A stretch of 64,000 bases of DNA from Eleginops maclovinus (GCF_036324505.1 NC_086365.1:8196155-8260154); one strand, 5' to 3'. Positions 35,282 to 48,942 are shown, numbered from the stretch's first letter. A program made the numbers and translations. The notes: generated by a model not told the origin, from the sequence alone.

Positions 35282-36234
35282 GGGCCATGAGGAATGTTTC
35301 TCTACCTGCATCGACAGGTTGCTCAGCTCTTCTTCTTTACTTGTCAGACCCGCAGGGCCAGGTCACAGCTCGGTGTGTGTGTGTGTGTTTGGGGGTCTTC
35401 GTGTTGACTGAATATATGGCTCAAAGCACGCTCGTTATCGTGGGAATGTGTTTGTGTCCGTTGCCTCCTGGGTGTGAACTACTTTTTTTCAGTTACTCAA
35501 AGTTGTTATTGAGCAACACATGCTCATGATTACTTTCACTCTTCAGTATGTTGCATTAGCTAACAAAGCCAACATAAACACAACCTGGTTCTCTTAATTA
35601 CTGGCAACATCTCTGATATCAGCATTTCAAAATGCTCTAGTGAGTAGTGTTTGTCTCTTTTTGAAAGAATCAAGCACCCATAATATGATTTTTTGGAACA
35701 AATTAATGTTTTTTTATTGTAATTTCTGAATTATTCAATTTGATTCATGGGTTCCTGAGATAAATATACTTTAGAATACCCAATTACCAGTTTGTTTCCA
35801 ACTCAAAGTAAAAGCACCAGCTCAATGATGCAGTTGATTGGTTTCCTGATTGCACAGTGAGAGGGAACTGACTCAAAAAGGGTAAGGTGACCAATTTGAA
35901 GGCCGTAACTAAAGTCTGAGAAATAATCTGTGTCACAATATCTATTGGGGTTAAAACAATACAGTTGGCTTTGAAGGGAGTAACAGGTAGAGAGTAAAGT
36001 GGTGGAGGGTTAGAAATTAGCTTTCTATTTCTGTTTCAGCCGCCCTGCATCTTGGAGTGTTTCTCTTTCAGGGATAGTGTGTCACTCGCTCTATAGAGGG
36101 CCTTGTTCCTGGGCCTGTATTGTTTTACCGGATCGCCCATTGTGCTCTCAGACAGAGTAGGGAGGGAGGGGAGGGGGGGGTGGGGGAGTGGACCGGTGCC
36201 AGCCAGGGCTACACCGGCTGCCAGCCTCCCGCCA

Positions 36235-36236
<2 letters not shown>

Positions 36237-36283
<47 letters not shown>
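36237..36283. repeat. (AC)n microsatellite, 47 bp
   Basis: A perfect AC array, the first of a closely spaced pair with the array at 36379. Confidence 0.98.
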
Positions 36284-36285
<2 letters not shown>

Positions 36286-36377
36286 GCGGAATGGAGAAGG
36301 CCTGGATGCGAATGGCAGCCATGGATGGATCAGAACCACTCAGGCCCAACCAGGTCTCTGTTACACAGGCATGCAAA

Positions 36378-36546
<169 letters not shown>

Positions 36547-37792
36547 AATAAAAAGTTTACAGTATAGGGCTGATCGAAAATATGGACTAGTGCAATATTT
36601 GATTGCAGCACACTGAAAAAAACCCCACCATGATCAGTGTAATATATTTTTCAATGACTACGAATATTATGATTCAGAAAAAATAGTGTGAGAGCAGGAC
36701 GAAAAAAAGAATAAGGATAAAACATATTTGAATAACATTTCTCCTTTTGTTTCGGTTTGCAGAACCAAAAAAGGGAGTAACAGTTTCCATATATAACCAA
36801 ACAAGCACTAATGTCATATGAACTGCTTGGTGAATATATCGGTGATAATGTATGGCTGCTGTTCAGTTAGGACTTCCTTTATTTATCTGTTGGGTATCAC
36901 TTTAAACAAAGTGCCTCACCCAAAGAAAGGTGTTATTCAGTAAGCTGCCTTCACTAACCACAATCCAAAATTAGCCTTCACCAACTATGAGCTCAAAGAT
37001 ATTTACAGAGGCAGTATGAACAGTTAATTATACTGGATAAGGCCTCACCCAGGTTGGATTAATAAAAGCCAGAAAAGATTAGTTTCTGACAAACATCATT
37101 GCTGAGAAATCTAGCCATATAGCTTATATTATGTTCCTTTATGCACAAATACAGTTAAAAAGGAAACTACCCTTATAGACACTGCAAATAAACACACAGA
37201 CTGAACCACAGACATAAACAATAAGTGCTTCATGTCATTTATAAAGTTGTGTGGACAAATACACACACTTTGACACATTGAGGGCATCCCAGGTAGACTT
37301 ATCCACCCAAAACAGTTGAACCGTTTCTATGATGATCGTTTTTTACAAAACAAATGACACAGTGTATCTGCCTGTGTGAGGTCTGACTCATCCAATCACA
37401 CTTGCCAGGTTCTATTCAAATTAATAAAGATGTAATGATAGTTCTCCTGTGATTGTAAAATACCCAGACTTGGCCCTGCTCCAGAGGGAATTGCTTTCTC
37501 TGCTCTGACAAATTATTGTTGAATTACAGGCAGCAATCTGTCTGTCTCCCATCATTTTCTACATCCTCTTTTTTCCCAAATGACTTTGAACTGCCTGTCA
37601 TTTCTAGCTGAAGATTTTTGTCTCATGGTAATGCTATCATCTTCACAAAACTACAATCATAACAAGGGAAACTATGAATCTGTCCAATATATAATTTCTT
37701 TCTGTCTCCCTTCATGTTCCCAAAACTTTAAGCAAATTTCTCAGCTACAAAGCTCAAGTGAACAGTCTCCTTTAAGCATGCTAGCTGACATG

Positions 37793-37844
<52 letters not shown>

Positions 37845-37869
37845 GCTACTACTGCTACTGCTACTGCTA
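37793..37869. repeat. (TAC)n trinucleotide array with TGC variants at the 3' end
   Basis: About 25 units; the last units alternate with TGC. Translations give poly-Tyr or poly-Ser and are not genes. Confidence 0.97.
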
Positions 37870-38649
37870 AGAAAAACCAAACACTGTTCATAGTTCAAAC
37901 ACAAAGCACAGATGATGTTCCAGTAAAATGTAAAACGGTTTTTGATCATGTTGCCGAGAGGTGCATTTTTCAGGATGCTAGCGGTAACCCCCTGTTCACA
38001 GCCTTAGTGCTTAACAGGCAAAGCACAGTAAACACAAATATTTTAAAAAACTTAAGAGAATTATAAGTCGTATGAAGTACGACTGAAATGACCAAATCTA
38101 AAAGTGCACATGAAGGTGCCGGTTAACATTAAATCTACAATCGTAATCTCACCACTGGTTGTTTGAAATTGAAAAGTATGTTTATTTGAGTATCCTCCTG
38201 AATAAATAGCTTCTTCCTTATCACATGCTACTGTACAAACTTCCACTCAGCAACATGATATTCAGGCTGGTCTTCTTTTTTTTAAATGGCACTACTCCAA
38301 CTTCAAGTCATATTCACTCTTAAAGTGTCTTGTATGAGAAAAAATGAGTCTTTGTCTCACCTTTATTATCTGCAATATACCTATTTTAAAGCCATTTATG
38401 CCTGAAGAGTTCAAATTAAAACATTTCTAATCCAATCTAATCACATAGCTTATACTGTAGTGTATATGGCTTATGTTAATACCAGTAAACTTTTAGCAAA
38501 CAACCAAAGCCCATATGGGGAGTGCCCTGATTCTGTTGGCATTAAGAGCAAACAGTCAGGACATGTCTGTGCCTTCAGGGCTCAGTAAGTTATACTGTAG
38601 GCCTACAGTTGGAGCTCATGTTGTTACAATTATAATATTATAAAGCTTA

Positions 38650-39110
38650 CAAAAGTAGTCTGAGCTGTATGACCCTGCGCATGTAACATAAGTAATTACA
38701 CCGATCATTTAGCTGCCGTCTCTGTTTGCATCTTCGGTGTTGCCTTGCAGTGGTAATGAAGAAATCTGCTGCCTCCGAACCGAGTGAATGGCTTCTGAGC
38801 GGGACAATAAACATGTGAAACGCTTGCACAATACCGGACGACTAAATCCACGCTTGGGGGCAATGAGGAGGTGCGAGTAGCTTGGCAGTCTCCCCTTATG
38901 TCTCATCTTTCTCTTTTTATAGTATCGGTGGTAGATGAGCCTGAAATGAGAACAAACACCTCTTGTGTAGCGGAGGTGGAGGGTGGCATTGAAGCACTGT
39001 AAAAGTATGCATAAGTTAATGTGTGCCGCATTGTGTAAATCAAGGATCTCATGCCTAAATAGGACTCCCACTTCATTAAAGTGCATTTTTCTACGATTAT
39101 CCTGACATGC
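38650..39110. promoter_or_regulatory. candidate conserved non-coding block
   Basis: A repeat-free complex stretch that includes an open minus-strand frame of 125 codons (38709-39086). The translation is Arg/His/Leu-rich and matches no family I know, and it lacks splice context, so a regulatory element is more likely than a gene. Both readings are unproven. Confidence 0.28.
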
Positions 39111-40773
39111 CTATCTGCTAATAAAGTGGTGCAGGAATGAGTCCCTAACCTTGAAATGAGTCAGCATTTCCCTGTCTAGAAGCTGAAGAGATCAAACTTC
39201 TTTACTTATTCCTGGTAAGAAATAAATTCCAATCTATTGGGCTAATACTTTTAAAGTCTACCTACCCTAAAATACACACGCAAGTGATTTGAGTGTGTGT
39301 GTAGGATCAGGTGGATACTTAAGCGCTCCTGTTGCCTTTCACTCATGCTCTTTGGTAATCCTACAGGCCTGAACGGCAGACGCGGTTGCTCAGTTACAGT
39401 CAAATACACCTGAGGCTTCGGTCTCTTTGGATTTACTAAATGTTCTCTGTGTTTACGCAAACGTTTTATTTCTAAATCTCTTAATGACAGACATGTGGAT
39501 GTTTCTGTTGCGCCTCTTTATAAGGCAAGAGTAGCAGAACAACTTCAGCAGAGAAATCAGACCTCAATGATCACATGAAAAGGGGAAAAGGGCTGAACAA
39601 TTAGTCAATTCTATCAACACCCTGAAATAAGCACAAAACCTTTGATAATGTATTTTCAGTCCATTACCAAACTGAAATTCCAAACACTGTTACGTTAAAG
39701 CTTCTCTAGACGGAAGATGTTCTGCTTTTCTTTTTTCTTTTGTTATTTCAACTTTGTCTGACAACTTCCTGCAGCGGATTTAGCAATACATATTTCAAAT
39801 AATGCATGTCTTTTGATTTTATTCTCATTCTGCTGTATAAAATGTTGGTTATTTTATAGCAAACAAGTAGAAGAAGGGCTGCCTTTTCTGTGTCTTCTTT
39901 TTTTTTAAAGGAGTCTTTTCTATTGTTTAAAAAAATATGCAGAGTTTTGAATTTTTTAAGTGTGCTTGGTCTAAGACAGTTATTAAAATCCAACAGCTAT
40001 GCCCGTTTTTTTTCAATTGGTGACTCGTAGTTGCAAATAAAGGTTTCATCAGAGCTCCAATTAATCTTTATTTATGCAACATTGCTGATGTTTTGCCCCA
40101 GTTTAATAAGTTTCATTAGCTTAAATTACAGTAGAAAAACACTCTATCAACATATTGTATAATTCAGGATTCACCATTCTGACATCCTGACTGGTGGAAA
40201 GCTTTTTGCCTTCACTTTTTATCATTTGAATTTACAAAATTTTCCCCTTCCTGTCATTTTTGAGTCTTGGTGTTCAGTAGTTAGACCCACATTCAAGCCA
40301 TCACAACAAAAGTAATCAGGTCCCATGTCCAGCAATCTTCTGATTGACACGGATGGAAAAGGTGATGCTTGAACCTGCAATCTCCATCAATCAACTCTTC
40401 ATCACTTTTTACTGAATGGCCTCTGGTGTCAGCTTCCATAAGAATCAAGACCTCTTTCCGCAGTGTAATACAACACAGCCCCGTCATACTAGCCTCCAGC
40501 TTTAATAATATGGATCATTCATTTAGACCCCAGGTATAATTTATTAACAGGCCGGGACTAAAGAAGGTCTCCATCGTTGTGTGTGATGAAGAGAAAAGAG
40601 AAAGGTCTGCTCTCAGATGAATAAGTGTTTGTTTAAACTAGCTAATCTGAAAGTTTTTTTTTTTAACCATTGTGGAGAGAGTCTTTGTGTTAGCTTAAAA
40701 AAAAAAAGACTACTCAATGTAAATGAATGGAGGATCAGGGTTAACCCCTCTAGGGAGTGAGTGAGTGAGAGTG

Positions 40774-40775
<2 letters not shown>

Positions 40776-40845
<70 letters not shown>

Positions 40846-40880
40846 TTGTGTGTGTGTGCGCGCATGTGTGTGTGTGTGTG
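40776..40880. repeat. (GT)n microsatellite, imperfect 3' part
   Basis: Perfect to about 40843, then interrupted by ATTTG and GCGCGCA before a last TG stretch. Confidence 0.97.
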
Positions 40881-40985
40881 AATCTAGTTCAGCCATCTTA
40901 ATCCAGCACCCAGACTCTTGGCTCCTTGGCTCATCAAAGTGAGAGGCCAGCAGTAGCCAGCCCAGATTTAATCTCTGTGTTTGTT

Positions 40986-40996
40986 TGTGTGTGTGT

Positions 40997-41090
<94 letters not shown>
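40986..41090. repeat. (GT)n microsatellite, 105 bp
   Basis: The second member of a pair, 105 nt after the preceding GT array and in the same orientation. One GA interruption lies at about 41001. Confidence 0.97.
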
Positions 41091-41093
<3 letters not shown>

Positions 41094-41794
41094 GCATTGT
41101 AGCCCCTTCATACGCTCAAGGGCTTTGCAGTGTGATAGCAGACCTGAGCTAACGTTAGCATCATTTCTATCTTTTGGTCAACAGTGGAGTGTGGGAGATC
41201 CATTGTTGTGTTCACACCCTTGCAGCTCTTTGGGCTGTTAGCCAGAGATAAACTGACACAGGTCTGAGTTTGCACCTCTCAGTGAGAACAAACACTCTGA
41301 GGTTTATGTCGGATAAGAGGCGAGAAGGGAGGAGAGTTTGTTTTTCTAAGTGTAACTAGCAGAGATACTGTTTGAGAAGATTGACATTGCAAGAGGTTCG
41401 AGCTGGTGTTCAGGTTTAACCAACATCTGCTTGCCAATAATGATATTGATCTATAATAGACAGAGGCTGACTCAATGTTCTACAACACATATTAGATAAA
41501 TGAGTAGTTGACTTGCTTTATGGGCACTTTATTTGCTTCATTTTGTTGGACTTTGTATTTCTTTTTATTACTATTTTTATCATTTTAGTTTGGATTTTAC
41601 TTGCAAAACAGCACATAAACTCACTAAATAATAATCAAATGTGGTCCTCTGCCTGACAATCGTGGCCTTTTATCTCCATGACATACAACTTGCATTGGCA
41701 TTACATTAAATTAGAAGCCATCTCACTCACATTAAGTATGACTTCTTCCTTTATTCTGCAAAGATGACTCAATACTTGCAATACTATGTCAATA

Positions 41795-41830
41795 TGAAAT
41801 TATGAAGCATTCTTTTGCTTCATAATTTCA
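41795..41830. repeat. perfect inverted repeat, 15-bp arms, 6-nt loop
   Basis: TGAAATTATGAAGCA at 41795-41809 is exactly complementary to TGCTTCATAATTTCA at 41816-41830, with TTCTTT between. The arms do not extend outward beyond this. Confidence 0.9.
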
Positions 41831-44163
41831 CTAATTTACCTGTTGGGTGGAATGGTTTCACTTGTGATTTCTATCAAGTTTTCAAGGGTATTTCTTGAAC
41901 TACTTTTCTAGATCATTGTAAAAACAATGTGCAGTGTGTGGTGTCAAATGGAAATATACCTGCTCAAATGAAGCCTTTTTTCACACCTGTCTGTTGCCAA
42001 GATACATACATCACTTTATATTACATTCCTTCAACTAGCCTGACAGAGAGCTGTAAATCAGAGCATGAAGAGAAAGTTAATCTGCTGCTCTCAACTTCTT
42101 TCTCCCGCTCCTTATTCTTTCCATAACTTTAATGTCTTTTAGCTAGCATGCCAAAGACTACTGGACTGTTTTACATCTCCCAGCGTTGAGGTGACGGAGG
42201 GTCAAACCACTTAACACTCTCCACTTTGCCTTCTTAATAGTTTTGTTTTTGGCTTGATTACGGGCAGATTCCCTCTCTGACAGATGCTTTCATCTTTTCT
42301 CTGTGTATAATATGTAGAAATGAGTCAGAATGAAATGTGCTTTGTTAATTTCCCAGCATTCCACAGGGTGTTGTTTACCCATGCGTCTGTGGTCCGATCA
42401 GCAAGGTTTTTGGCCTCATTAAGACACGGGCTAAATGGGTCCAAGCCTGATGAACATTTCCAGGGAGGAGAGTCTATGTTTCCTCATAGTCGTATCTGCA
42501 GCTCGCAGTTTTTCCTGGGCCGTGGCAAATGAGAGAAAGTTTATGTAACTTTCATTCTCACAACATTAAAATATTTACTTTTTTGAGGGGATTGGTGGAG
42601 TGCTGGCTGATTAGAAGGGTGATGAAGTTTGATTTAATCTTTTGTTTCAGAGAGCTATTTATTACAGGGAGATGTGTTCTGGGTTAGACTTATATTTGGG
42701 GGTGACATTGTTATGTATTATTAGTTTTGTTTGTTTGTTTTTTATTTTATTCTTTCAGAGGATATTTCACTAGGCTTTTATTGATTGCGTGATGCAATTG
42801 ATTGCATTGCACTTATTTGTATTGTCTTTTTATACTAACACACAAAGGCCTCCTAATGTTTGAAGTACGTGGGCTTGTCGTGATGCAAAGTTACAAAAAT
42901 GTGTCTGATGCAACTCCGCCAATTTTGATGTCGGGAAGTTGTGGGTGGAGGATGTTTAAGTTCTAGTTGACAATCCGAGAAGTACTGCCGTTGATGCATA
43001 CTGACCTCTTTAGCAATCACAAACATGTATTGAAAAAAGAAAAATCTACAAAACAGATAATTTCCCAGTTTTGATGAACATTGTTCTATGATTCAATCTT
43101 TGGAGTTTCAATCCACACAGCGACAGTTGAGCAGGACCTCACACGAAGTTCTGTATATCAAAATGAGCAGTACAATCAACTGTTATAATAGTATGCAGGC
43201 ATCCTTGACTTCGTACTGCTAGTTAAGGAGATCAGATTTCACTGTGAAACATTAAATATATCGCTATAGACCTTCAACATCCTCATGGATCTGTTGCCCT
43301 GCTGATCCATCACCCAGTCCTAGGACAGCAGCACAGACACAATCTAACTACAGTGCTGTTCAGTTGAGCTGATCAGATAATTCCCACGGTCCATCCCCTT
43401 CTTTTTCTTTTGTTCCTATTCATTTCCTCCTCTCATATCTGCAACTGATGACACTCATGGCATCCTTATCGTCAGGTCCAGGTTGTTTTTTTATTTTAAT
43501 TCGGGGAGGCTGGGACACAAAGGGGCCTTATTTCTATCTGCGATGCTTCATGAATCCAGCTGTTTTTAAAGGGTTGTTTCCTTCAGCATCTAACCTGTTG
43601 TCCCACTCTCTCCTCGTTCTCCAGAGAACCGTTCGGGGGTCCTGGTTCCCAGCGCCGCAGGCACTCTCAGGAGACCAATATGGGCTGATGGTCAGATAGC
43701 ATCCCTGCTCTGCTGCAAGAGGGAGGGAGTGGAGGATGGTGAGTTAATGAGACCAAATGAGGGCCAGAAAGGGAGGAGAAAGTGGTGTGAAAAGGATTTG
43801 ATGAGGGATAGTTAGCCGTTTTTGGGAAGGGGGGCTGACAGCTGAGTTCTCTTATCAATAGTAAGTGTTTACCCACACAGGCTGCCAAGGGCTCGGACTC
43901 TGACCCCTCATAAGTAACCTTGACACAGGATCAACATCAATAAGGCATTGATGGCAAGGGAGCATAAGCTACTCTCTGTGCGTGTGCAGGGAAACGGCAG
44001 GTTTTTGACAGCCAGATTTAAGGCTTTTATAAACTATCGACTGGAATTACATGTAACAAAAAAGCTAGTTTACTTAAAGATAAGTTAAAAAAGGACACTT
44101 TCACATGGTTTATGCTTTACATTTTGACCTCTGTCAAACTGAGCCTCAGTGAGCAGAATAGCC

Positions 44164-44172
44164 AACATGCTT
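44164..44172 (+). repeat. target-site duplication AACATGCTT (LINE 3' side)
   Basis: Identical to 45585-45593 and directly next to the LINE tail. Confidence 0.8.
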
Positions 44173-44440
44173 CAAGGTTTCAAGGTTTTATTTGTCATAA
44201 GCACAGCAGATACAGCGTATATGTTGGCAATGAAAATCTTATGTCGCGTGCTCCTCCAACAACTCCACATACATGGTGCAAATAAGATAAATAAAATAGT
44301 GCAAAAAGAGAGAAGAATATTTACAATATCAACAATAAAGATTTGAGGATGTGAAATATATACATATGTGGAATACATTGAGAGTATTTAAACACTTTAC
44401 ACTGTTGAATGAGGAGGTATGGACAGATGCATATATTACG

Positions 44441-44560
44441 TATAAACAGATGTATATGGCAGATATGTATAATATATAGATATGTGTACTATAAACAGAT
44501 ATGTATGGCAGATGTGTATAATATATATATATATGTATGTGTGTACTATAAACAGATGTG
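44441..44560. repeat. imperfect tandem repeat in the LINE 3' UTR
   Basis: TATAAACAGAT begins units at 44441, 44490 and 44547; each is followed by a GTATATGGCAGAT-like part and a TA-rich run. Units of about 49 and 57 nt plus a partial third. Confidence 0.7.
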
Positions 44561-44578
44561 AGTAGACATTCACACAGC

Positions 44579-45584
44579 TCAGGAGTTCAGTAGTCTTATA
44601 GCCTGTGGTATAAAACTGTCTCTGAGTCTGGTGGTCTTGGTCCGGATGCTGCGGTACCGTCTGCCAGACGGCAGCAGACAGAACAGATTGTTGCTGGGGT
44701 GATGGGGGTCCTTTAATATCCTACCGGCCTTCTTCCTACACCGCTGGGTGTAGAGGTCCTCCATGGATGGCAGCTCCGTCCTGGTGATGTGCTGAGCAGT
44801 TTTCACCACCCTCTGTAGAGTCTTACGGTTGAGGGCGGTGCAACTGCCATACCAGGCGGTGATGCAGCCAGTCAGGATACTCTCGATGGTGCACCTGTAG
44901 AAGTTGCAGAGTATCCTGGAGTCCATGTTGAACTTCCGCAGCCTGCGGAGGAAGAAGAGCCGCTGTCGAGCCGTCTTGGATATGACCCTGGTGTGATGTG
45001 TCCATGTCAGGTCCTCACTGATGTTTACCCCGAGGAACCTGAAGCTGCTGACTCTCTCCACAGGAGTCCCGTCGATGGTGATGGGTGTGTGTGCCTCTCT
45101 CTGCCTCTTCCTGTAGTCCACAATCAGCTCCTTTGTTTTGCTGACGTTGAGATGGAGGTTGTTGTCCTGGCACCAAGATGTCAGGGCTCTGACCTCCTCT
45201 CTGTACGCCGTCTCGTCGCCGTCTGTGATCAGGCCGATGACGGTCGTGTCGTCAGCAAACTTGATGATGGTGTTGGAGCTGTGTGTGGCCACGCAGTCGT
45301 GCGTGAACAGGGAGTAGAGGAGAGGGCTGAGCACACAACCCTGTGGGGCTCCGGTGTTGAGGGTCAAGGTGGAGGATGTGATGTTCCCCATCCGCACTGC
45401 CTGGGATCTGCCCGTCAGGAAGCTCATGATCCAGTCACAGAGGGCGCTGTTGAGCCCAAGGTCCCTGAGCTTAATGATGAGCTTGGAGGGCACAATGGTG
45501 TTGAATGCTGAACTGTAGTCAATGAACAGCATTCTCACATAAGTGTTCCTCTGGTCCAGGTGGGAGAGGGCAGTGTGGAGGTCA
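44579..45584 (-). pseudogene. LINE reverse transcriptase, C-terminal part, frame intact
   Basis: About 335 codons remain open to the TGA at 44579-44581. Seen in order: [36 protein letters not shown], the catalytic [38 protein letters not shown] and the C-terminal [19 protein letters not shown]. This covers the palm, thumb and C-terminal parts. No stop or frameshift breaks what is left, which suggests a fairly young insertion. The apparent first Met lies in the target duplication and belongs to host DNA. Clade assignment (CR1, L2 or Rex1) is not certain. Confidence 0.88.
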
Positions 45585-45593
45585 AACATGCTT
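45585..45593 (+). repeat. target-site duplication AACATGCTT (LINE 5' side)
   Basis: Identical to 44164-44172. It marks the truncated 5' end of the LINE. Confidence 0.8.
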
Positions 45594-46139
45594 GGTCAAA
45601 CCAGAAACAAAATATGATAAAAATGTAATCCACATAAGCGAAATGACTAATACCAGACTTGATCGGGAGTTCAATTAAAAGGGAAGCCATGACACTTGCC
45701 TGACCCTCCCAACCAGTGGTATTATAAAAACTTGATGTGGAAGTTTGGAAGACTTGTTATCTCCAACACTTGAAGATCTACCCGAACAATGATATGATTT
45801 CTACTTTCAAACTTAGACATCTTACATGAAAGAAAAAATCACAAATCCACCTCCACAACCTTACTTCCTGCCTTGCTATATATAGCATACACTACTTCCT
45901 AGCACTAAATGTGGGCATTGGATTCAAACACTCAGGCAAAGCACATTTTTCATTATACTTTTCGAGTTAAGTTGTGTAGATACTTAGCAGGCACATTAAG
46001 ATTTTGTGATGCATGTGTCCAAGTTTTGAGAGAAAGATGGACGGAAAGGTCACATTGCCACGTCCTCTACGGGCCAAGTGACAACTCAAAGAGATAGCGA
46101 GGTTGGAATTATATTGAAAGGACGCTGTCAGAAAGACGA

Positions 46140-46480
46140 TAGCCTCTCATAAAGCCTTGTTCATAAATAATCTGAGATTCCTCTAATGTGTGATAGATGA
46201 AAGCCACAGATCCTCATTTCCTCTGCGTCAATAAGTAGGTCACCTCTACGAGTCATTAGCCTCATCAGTTTCCATTACATATTCATTGGGAGAAATGAGT
46301 TTACATGTGGATTGCCTCCCCCCTCCTCACCCCTCGTCAGTACACATGAAAGCTCGGGCATAAACGGACGTTCTCGTCGGTGGCTGATTGTGCATCTCCC
46401 CTGTGGTCCCGGTCTGTATCAGAGAGCATTCAGAGCTCCCAGAGGACTGCCTCCTTTGTCGGAGCTCGGAGGAGTTAAAT
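46140..46480. promoter_or_regulatory. candidate conserved non-coding block
   Basis: Complex sequence with TAAT/ATTA cores (CATTAGCCTCATCAG, TACATATTCATTGGG) and a CTGCGTCAATAAG motif. Repeat-free. By appearance only. Confidence 0.25.
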
Positions 46481-46565
46481 TGTATATAAAACAAATTAAT
46501 TGCCCCTGTTAGATCACTCAAGCACTCACCCAGGGGAACATGTGCTTATCACACACCCAGGACCG

Positions 46566-46584
46566 CACACACACACACACACGC

Positions 46585-46642
<58 letters not shown>
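46566..46642. repeat. (CA)n microsatellite with CG variants
   Basis: A CA array with two ACGC interruptions near its start. Confidence 0.97.
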
Positions 46643-46646
<4 letters not shown>

Positions 46647-47958
46647 CTCTTAGCGTTCCTGTGCTTGCCAGCCCCGTCCCTCTATGGAATTAGGATAGGA
46701 GGGGGTTACTCCTCTCCATCTGTTGGTCCTGAATCCTGCTTTAACTACATACACCCGTCCCTACCTATCCCATCTCTGCACTCCATCTGTCCCACCCAAC
46801 TCCAATGTGTCTGATAGGGACCCCTTATGTGGTTTATGGGGCCAATCCACGTGGCTCTTTAGAGCGAGGTACAGTGGTGATGAGAGATTTTACTGCTCCT
46901 CATTCAGCCTGATCTGTACTGTAGAGGTCACTCTGATTGAACCTTTATGGCTAACGCTAACTGCTGGCACGACAGACAGCACAGCAGGCCTGCCGACTGC
47001 CGTTTATTGCCCTAAGTGTGTGTTTGTGTTTGAGTGTGTGTTCTTGAGTGCCTGTTGAAGCGTTTATTGCCTTGTAAGAGTGTGTGTTTAACAGAATTAG
47101 CCTGATATAGTGTGTGTTGATATGTGGAGAAGCAGAATTAGAACTTAAAGTGTGTTTATTTGTATTTTTTTTCTCTTTTACCTTTAGTACTTGTTTTGTC
47201 TACCTCTAATTGTGCAACTTTATACCTTTATACCATCAATAGATATTGGACTACATTTTGTTGACTGATAAGAATCTTACATGCAAATCATTTTGCCTTT
47301 GTCAAGTCAAAACTTTAAAGTTACATGTAAAATTGTATTTTTGAAGTCATGATTTGACGTTAAGTTGCATTAACACAGAAATATTGTTTCTCTAACGAAC
47401 TCAGGGTTGACAGTTTGCAGGAATCCAACTTTTCATTTGGCATAGTAATCCAAAAAGCTTAATAAACGTGTTTCATGATTCATACGGGAGAATACAATTC
47501 AAGTCATTTGAATTCTAGATTTTTTCTAGGCTAAAATGTGGAACAATACAGTTAGATATAACTTCTAAGAATGTTTAATATTTTATTAGGTGAAGGCTTA
47601 AGTTCAAGTATCTCATAACTTAACTTTTACATTAAGACTGTGGTACAAGTGGTTATTCTTTCAGATATTTCAGTTCAAAGACACTTTTACACCATGACAA
47701 AAATACATTACATCAGAAAGAATGACAGATATCAGTTATGATTTCCATTAATCCCGGCCCTGGGGCTCCTTGGCAAAGTTTGTGTTGACTGTATTGAGTG
47801 TCATTTACCTCCTCCTGTGTTGCACAGCTCAGTCATCTGTCTCTGGGGTCGAGTGGACCTCCAGCACAATAAAACCAAATTGGCTATTTGTCTTGTGTGT
47901 CTCTGGCTGAGCAGGGGGCCCTGACGCCAACATCAGCCCACCAGTCATCGGTGCTGTA

Positions 47959-48106
<148 letters not shown>

Positions 48107-48909
48107 TTAATTTAGCGCCTGTAGTTTTATTCCAGCTCTATTATTTGGCAGATTGACTTGTTGACCTGCTGCATCAGGATTATGTAATGAGAAATACACA
48201 ATCCTGATTGAGAAAGAAAAACTGGGGCAATGGATGGGAATGAAATATTATTTAATAAAATGCGTACACATACTGTCACTCAGAAAATCCACAAAAAGAA
48301 CACATGCTGGTCTTAATGCTACAAATATGTTCAAAGGCTTTTCAAAATATAATGACAGAAATCAAAAATACCCTGACACTGAAATTTGGATGTAAAGAAA
48401 ACCTTTTAACAATGAGGTTTGTACCTATGATACAGTCCTGATATTGATTACACCATTAGTTTAATGTGGCTTTTAAATAAATGCCAGATGCTTAGAATCT
48501 AGATACAACCAATCTGAAATGAATTAAAAATAAGTCCTTTATACCCAAAACATGAAAAAAAAAATGGGGGTCTTCATGATCAATTATCAAAGTTAACAAG
48601 AGGTTGGGATCAGAGGAAGGGTGGAGATACATCCAACACCTAGAAAGAAAGAAAGAGTCGATTCAATAGAAGGTGGGACTGTACTGATCACCAGGTGTGA
48701 TTGGTTCAAAGACTTGGCTCTTTTAGAAGTCAATGAGGCAGGTAGACCGACCTGTACCGTCCACAAACACAGAGACACCCCGGGCCGAGCAGGTGGGGCC
48801 AGTCGGCTCTAGAGGGATGTGGAGGACTCGTGGCCCCCAGCAGGACTAAACAAACTCCTCTGTCAGAGTCTTAGCAATGCAAATTTATGTAAATATCAGA
48901 AATGTGTAA

Positions 48910-48910
<1 letters not shown>

Positions 48911-48941
<31 letters not shown>
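48911..48941. repeat. (TG)n microsatellite, 31 bp
   Basis: A short TG array, the first of a pair with 49008-49051. Confidence 0.95.

Positions 48942-48942
<1 letters not shown>

Larger units (their letters stand above)
44173..45584 (-). mobile_element. 5'-truncated LINE of the CR1/L2/Rex-like group
   Basis: Minus-strand insertion of about 1.4 kb with the end of a non-LTR reverse transcriptase and a 3' UTR of about 400 nt. It is flanked by a perfect 9-bp duplication, AACATGCTT, at 44164-44172 and 45585-45593, which fixes both borders. The tail, read on the minus strand, ends in a short repeat (ACCTTGAAACCTTG) instead of a poly-A, as in CR1/L2-type elements. The upstream half of the element, including the endonuclease, is missing, which is usual after incomplete target-primed reverse transcription. 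Confidence 0.88.

Noticed and set aside
37580..37949. Poly-Tyr and poly-Ser open frames
   Set aside because: Translations of the TAC trinucleotide array.
44993..45511. 172-codon plus-strand frame opposite the LINE
   Set aside because: Antisense shadow of the reverse transcriptase frame.
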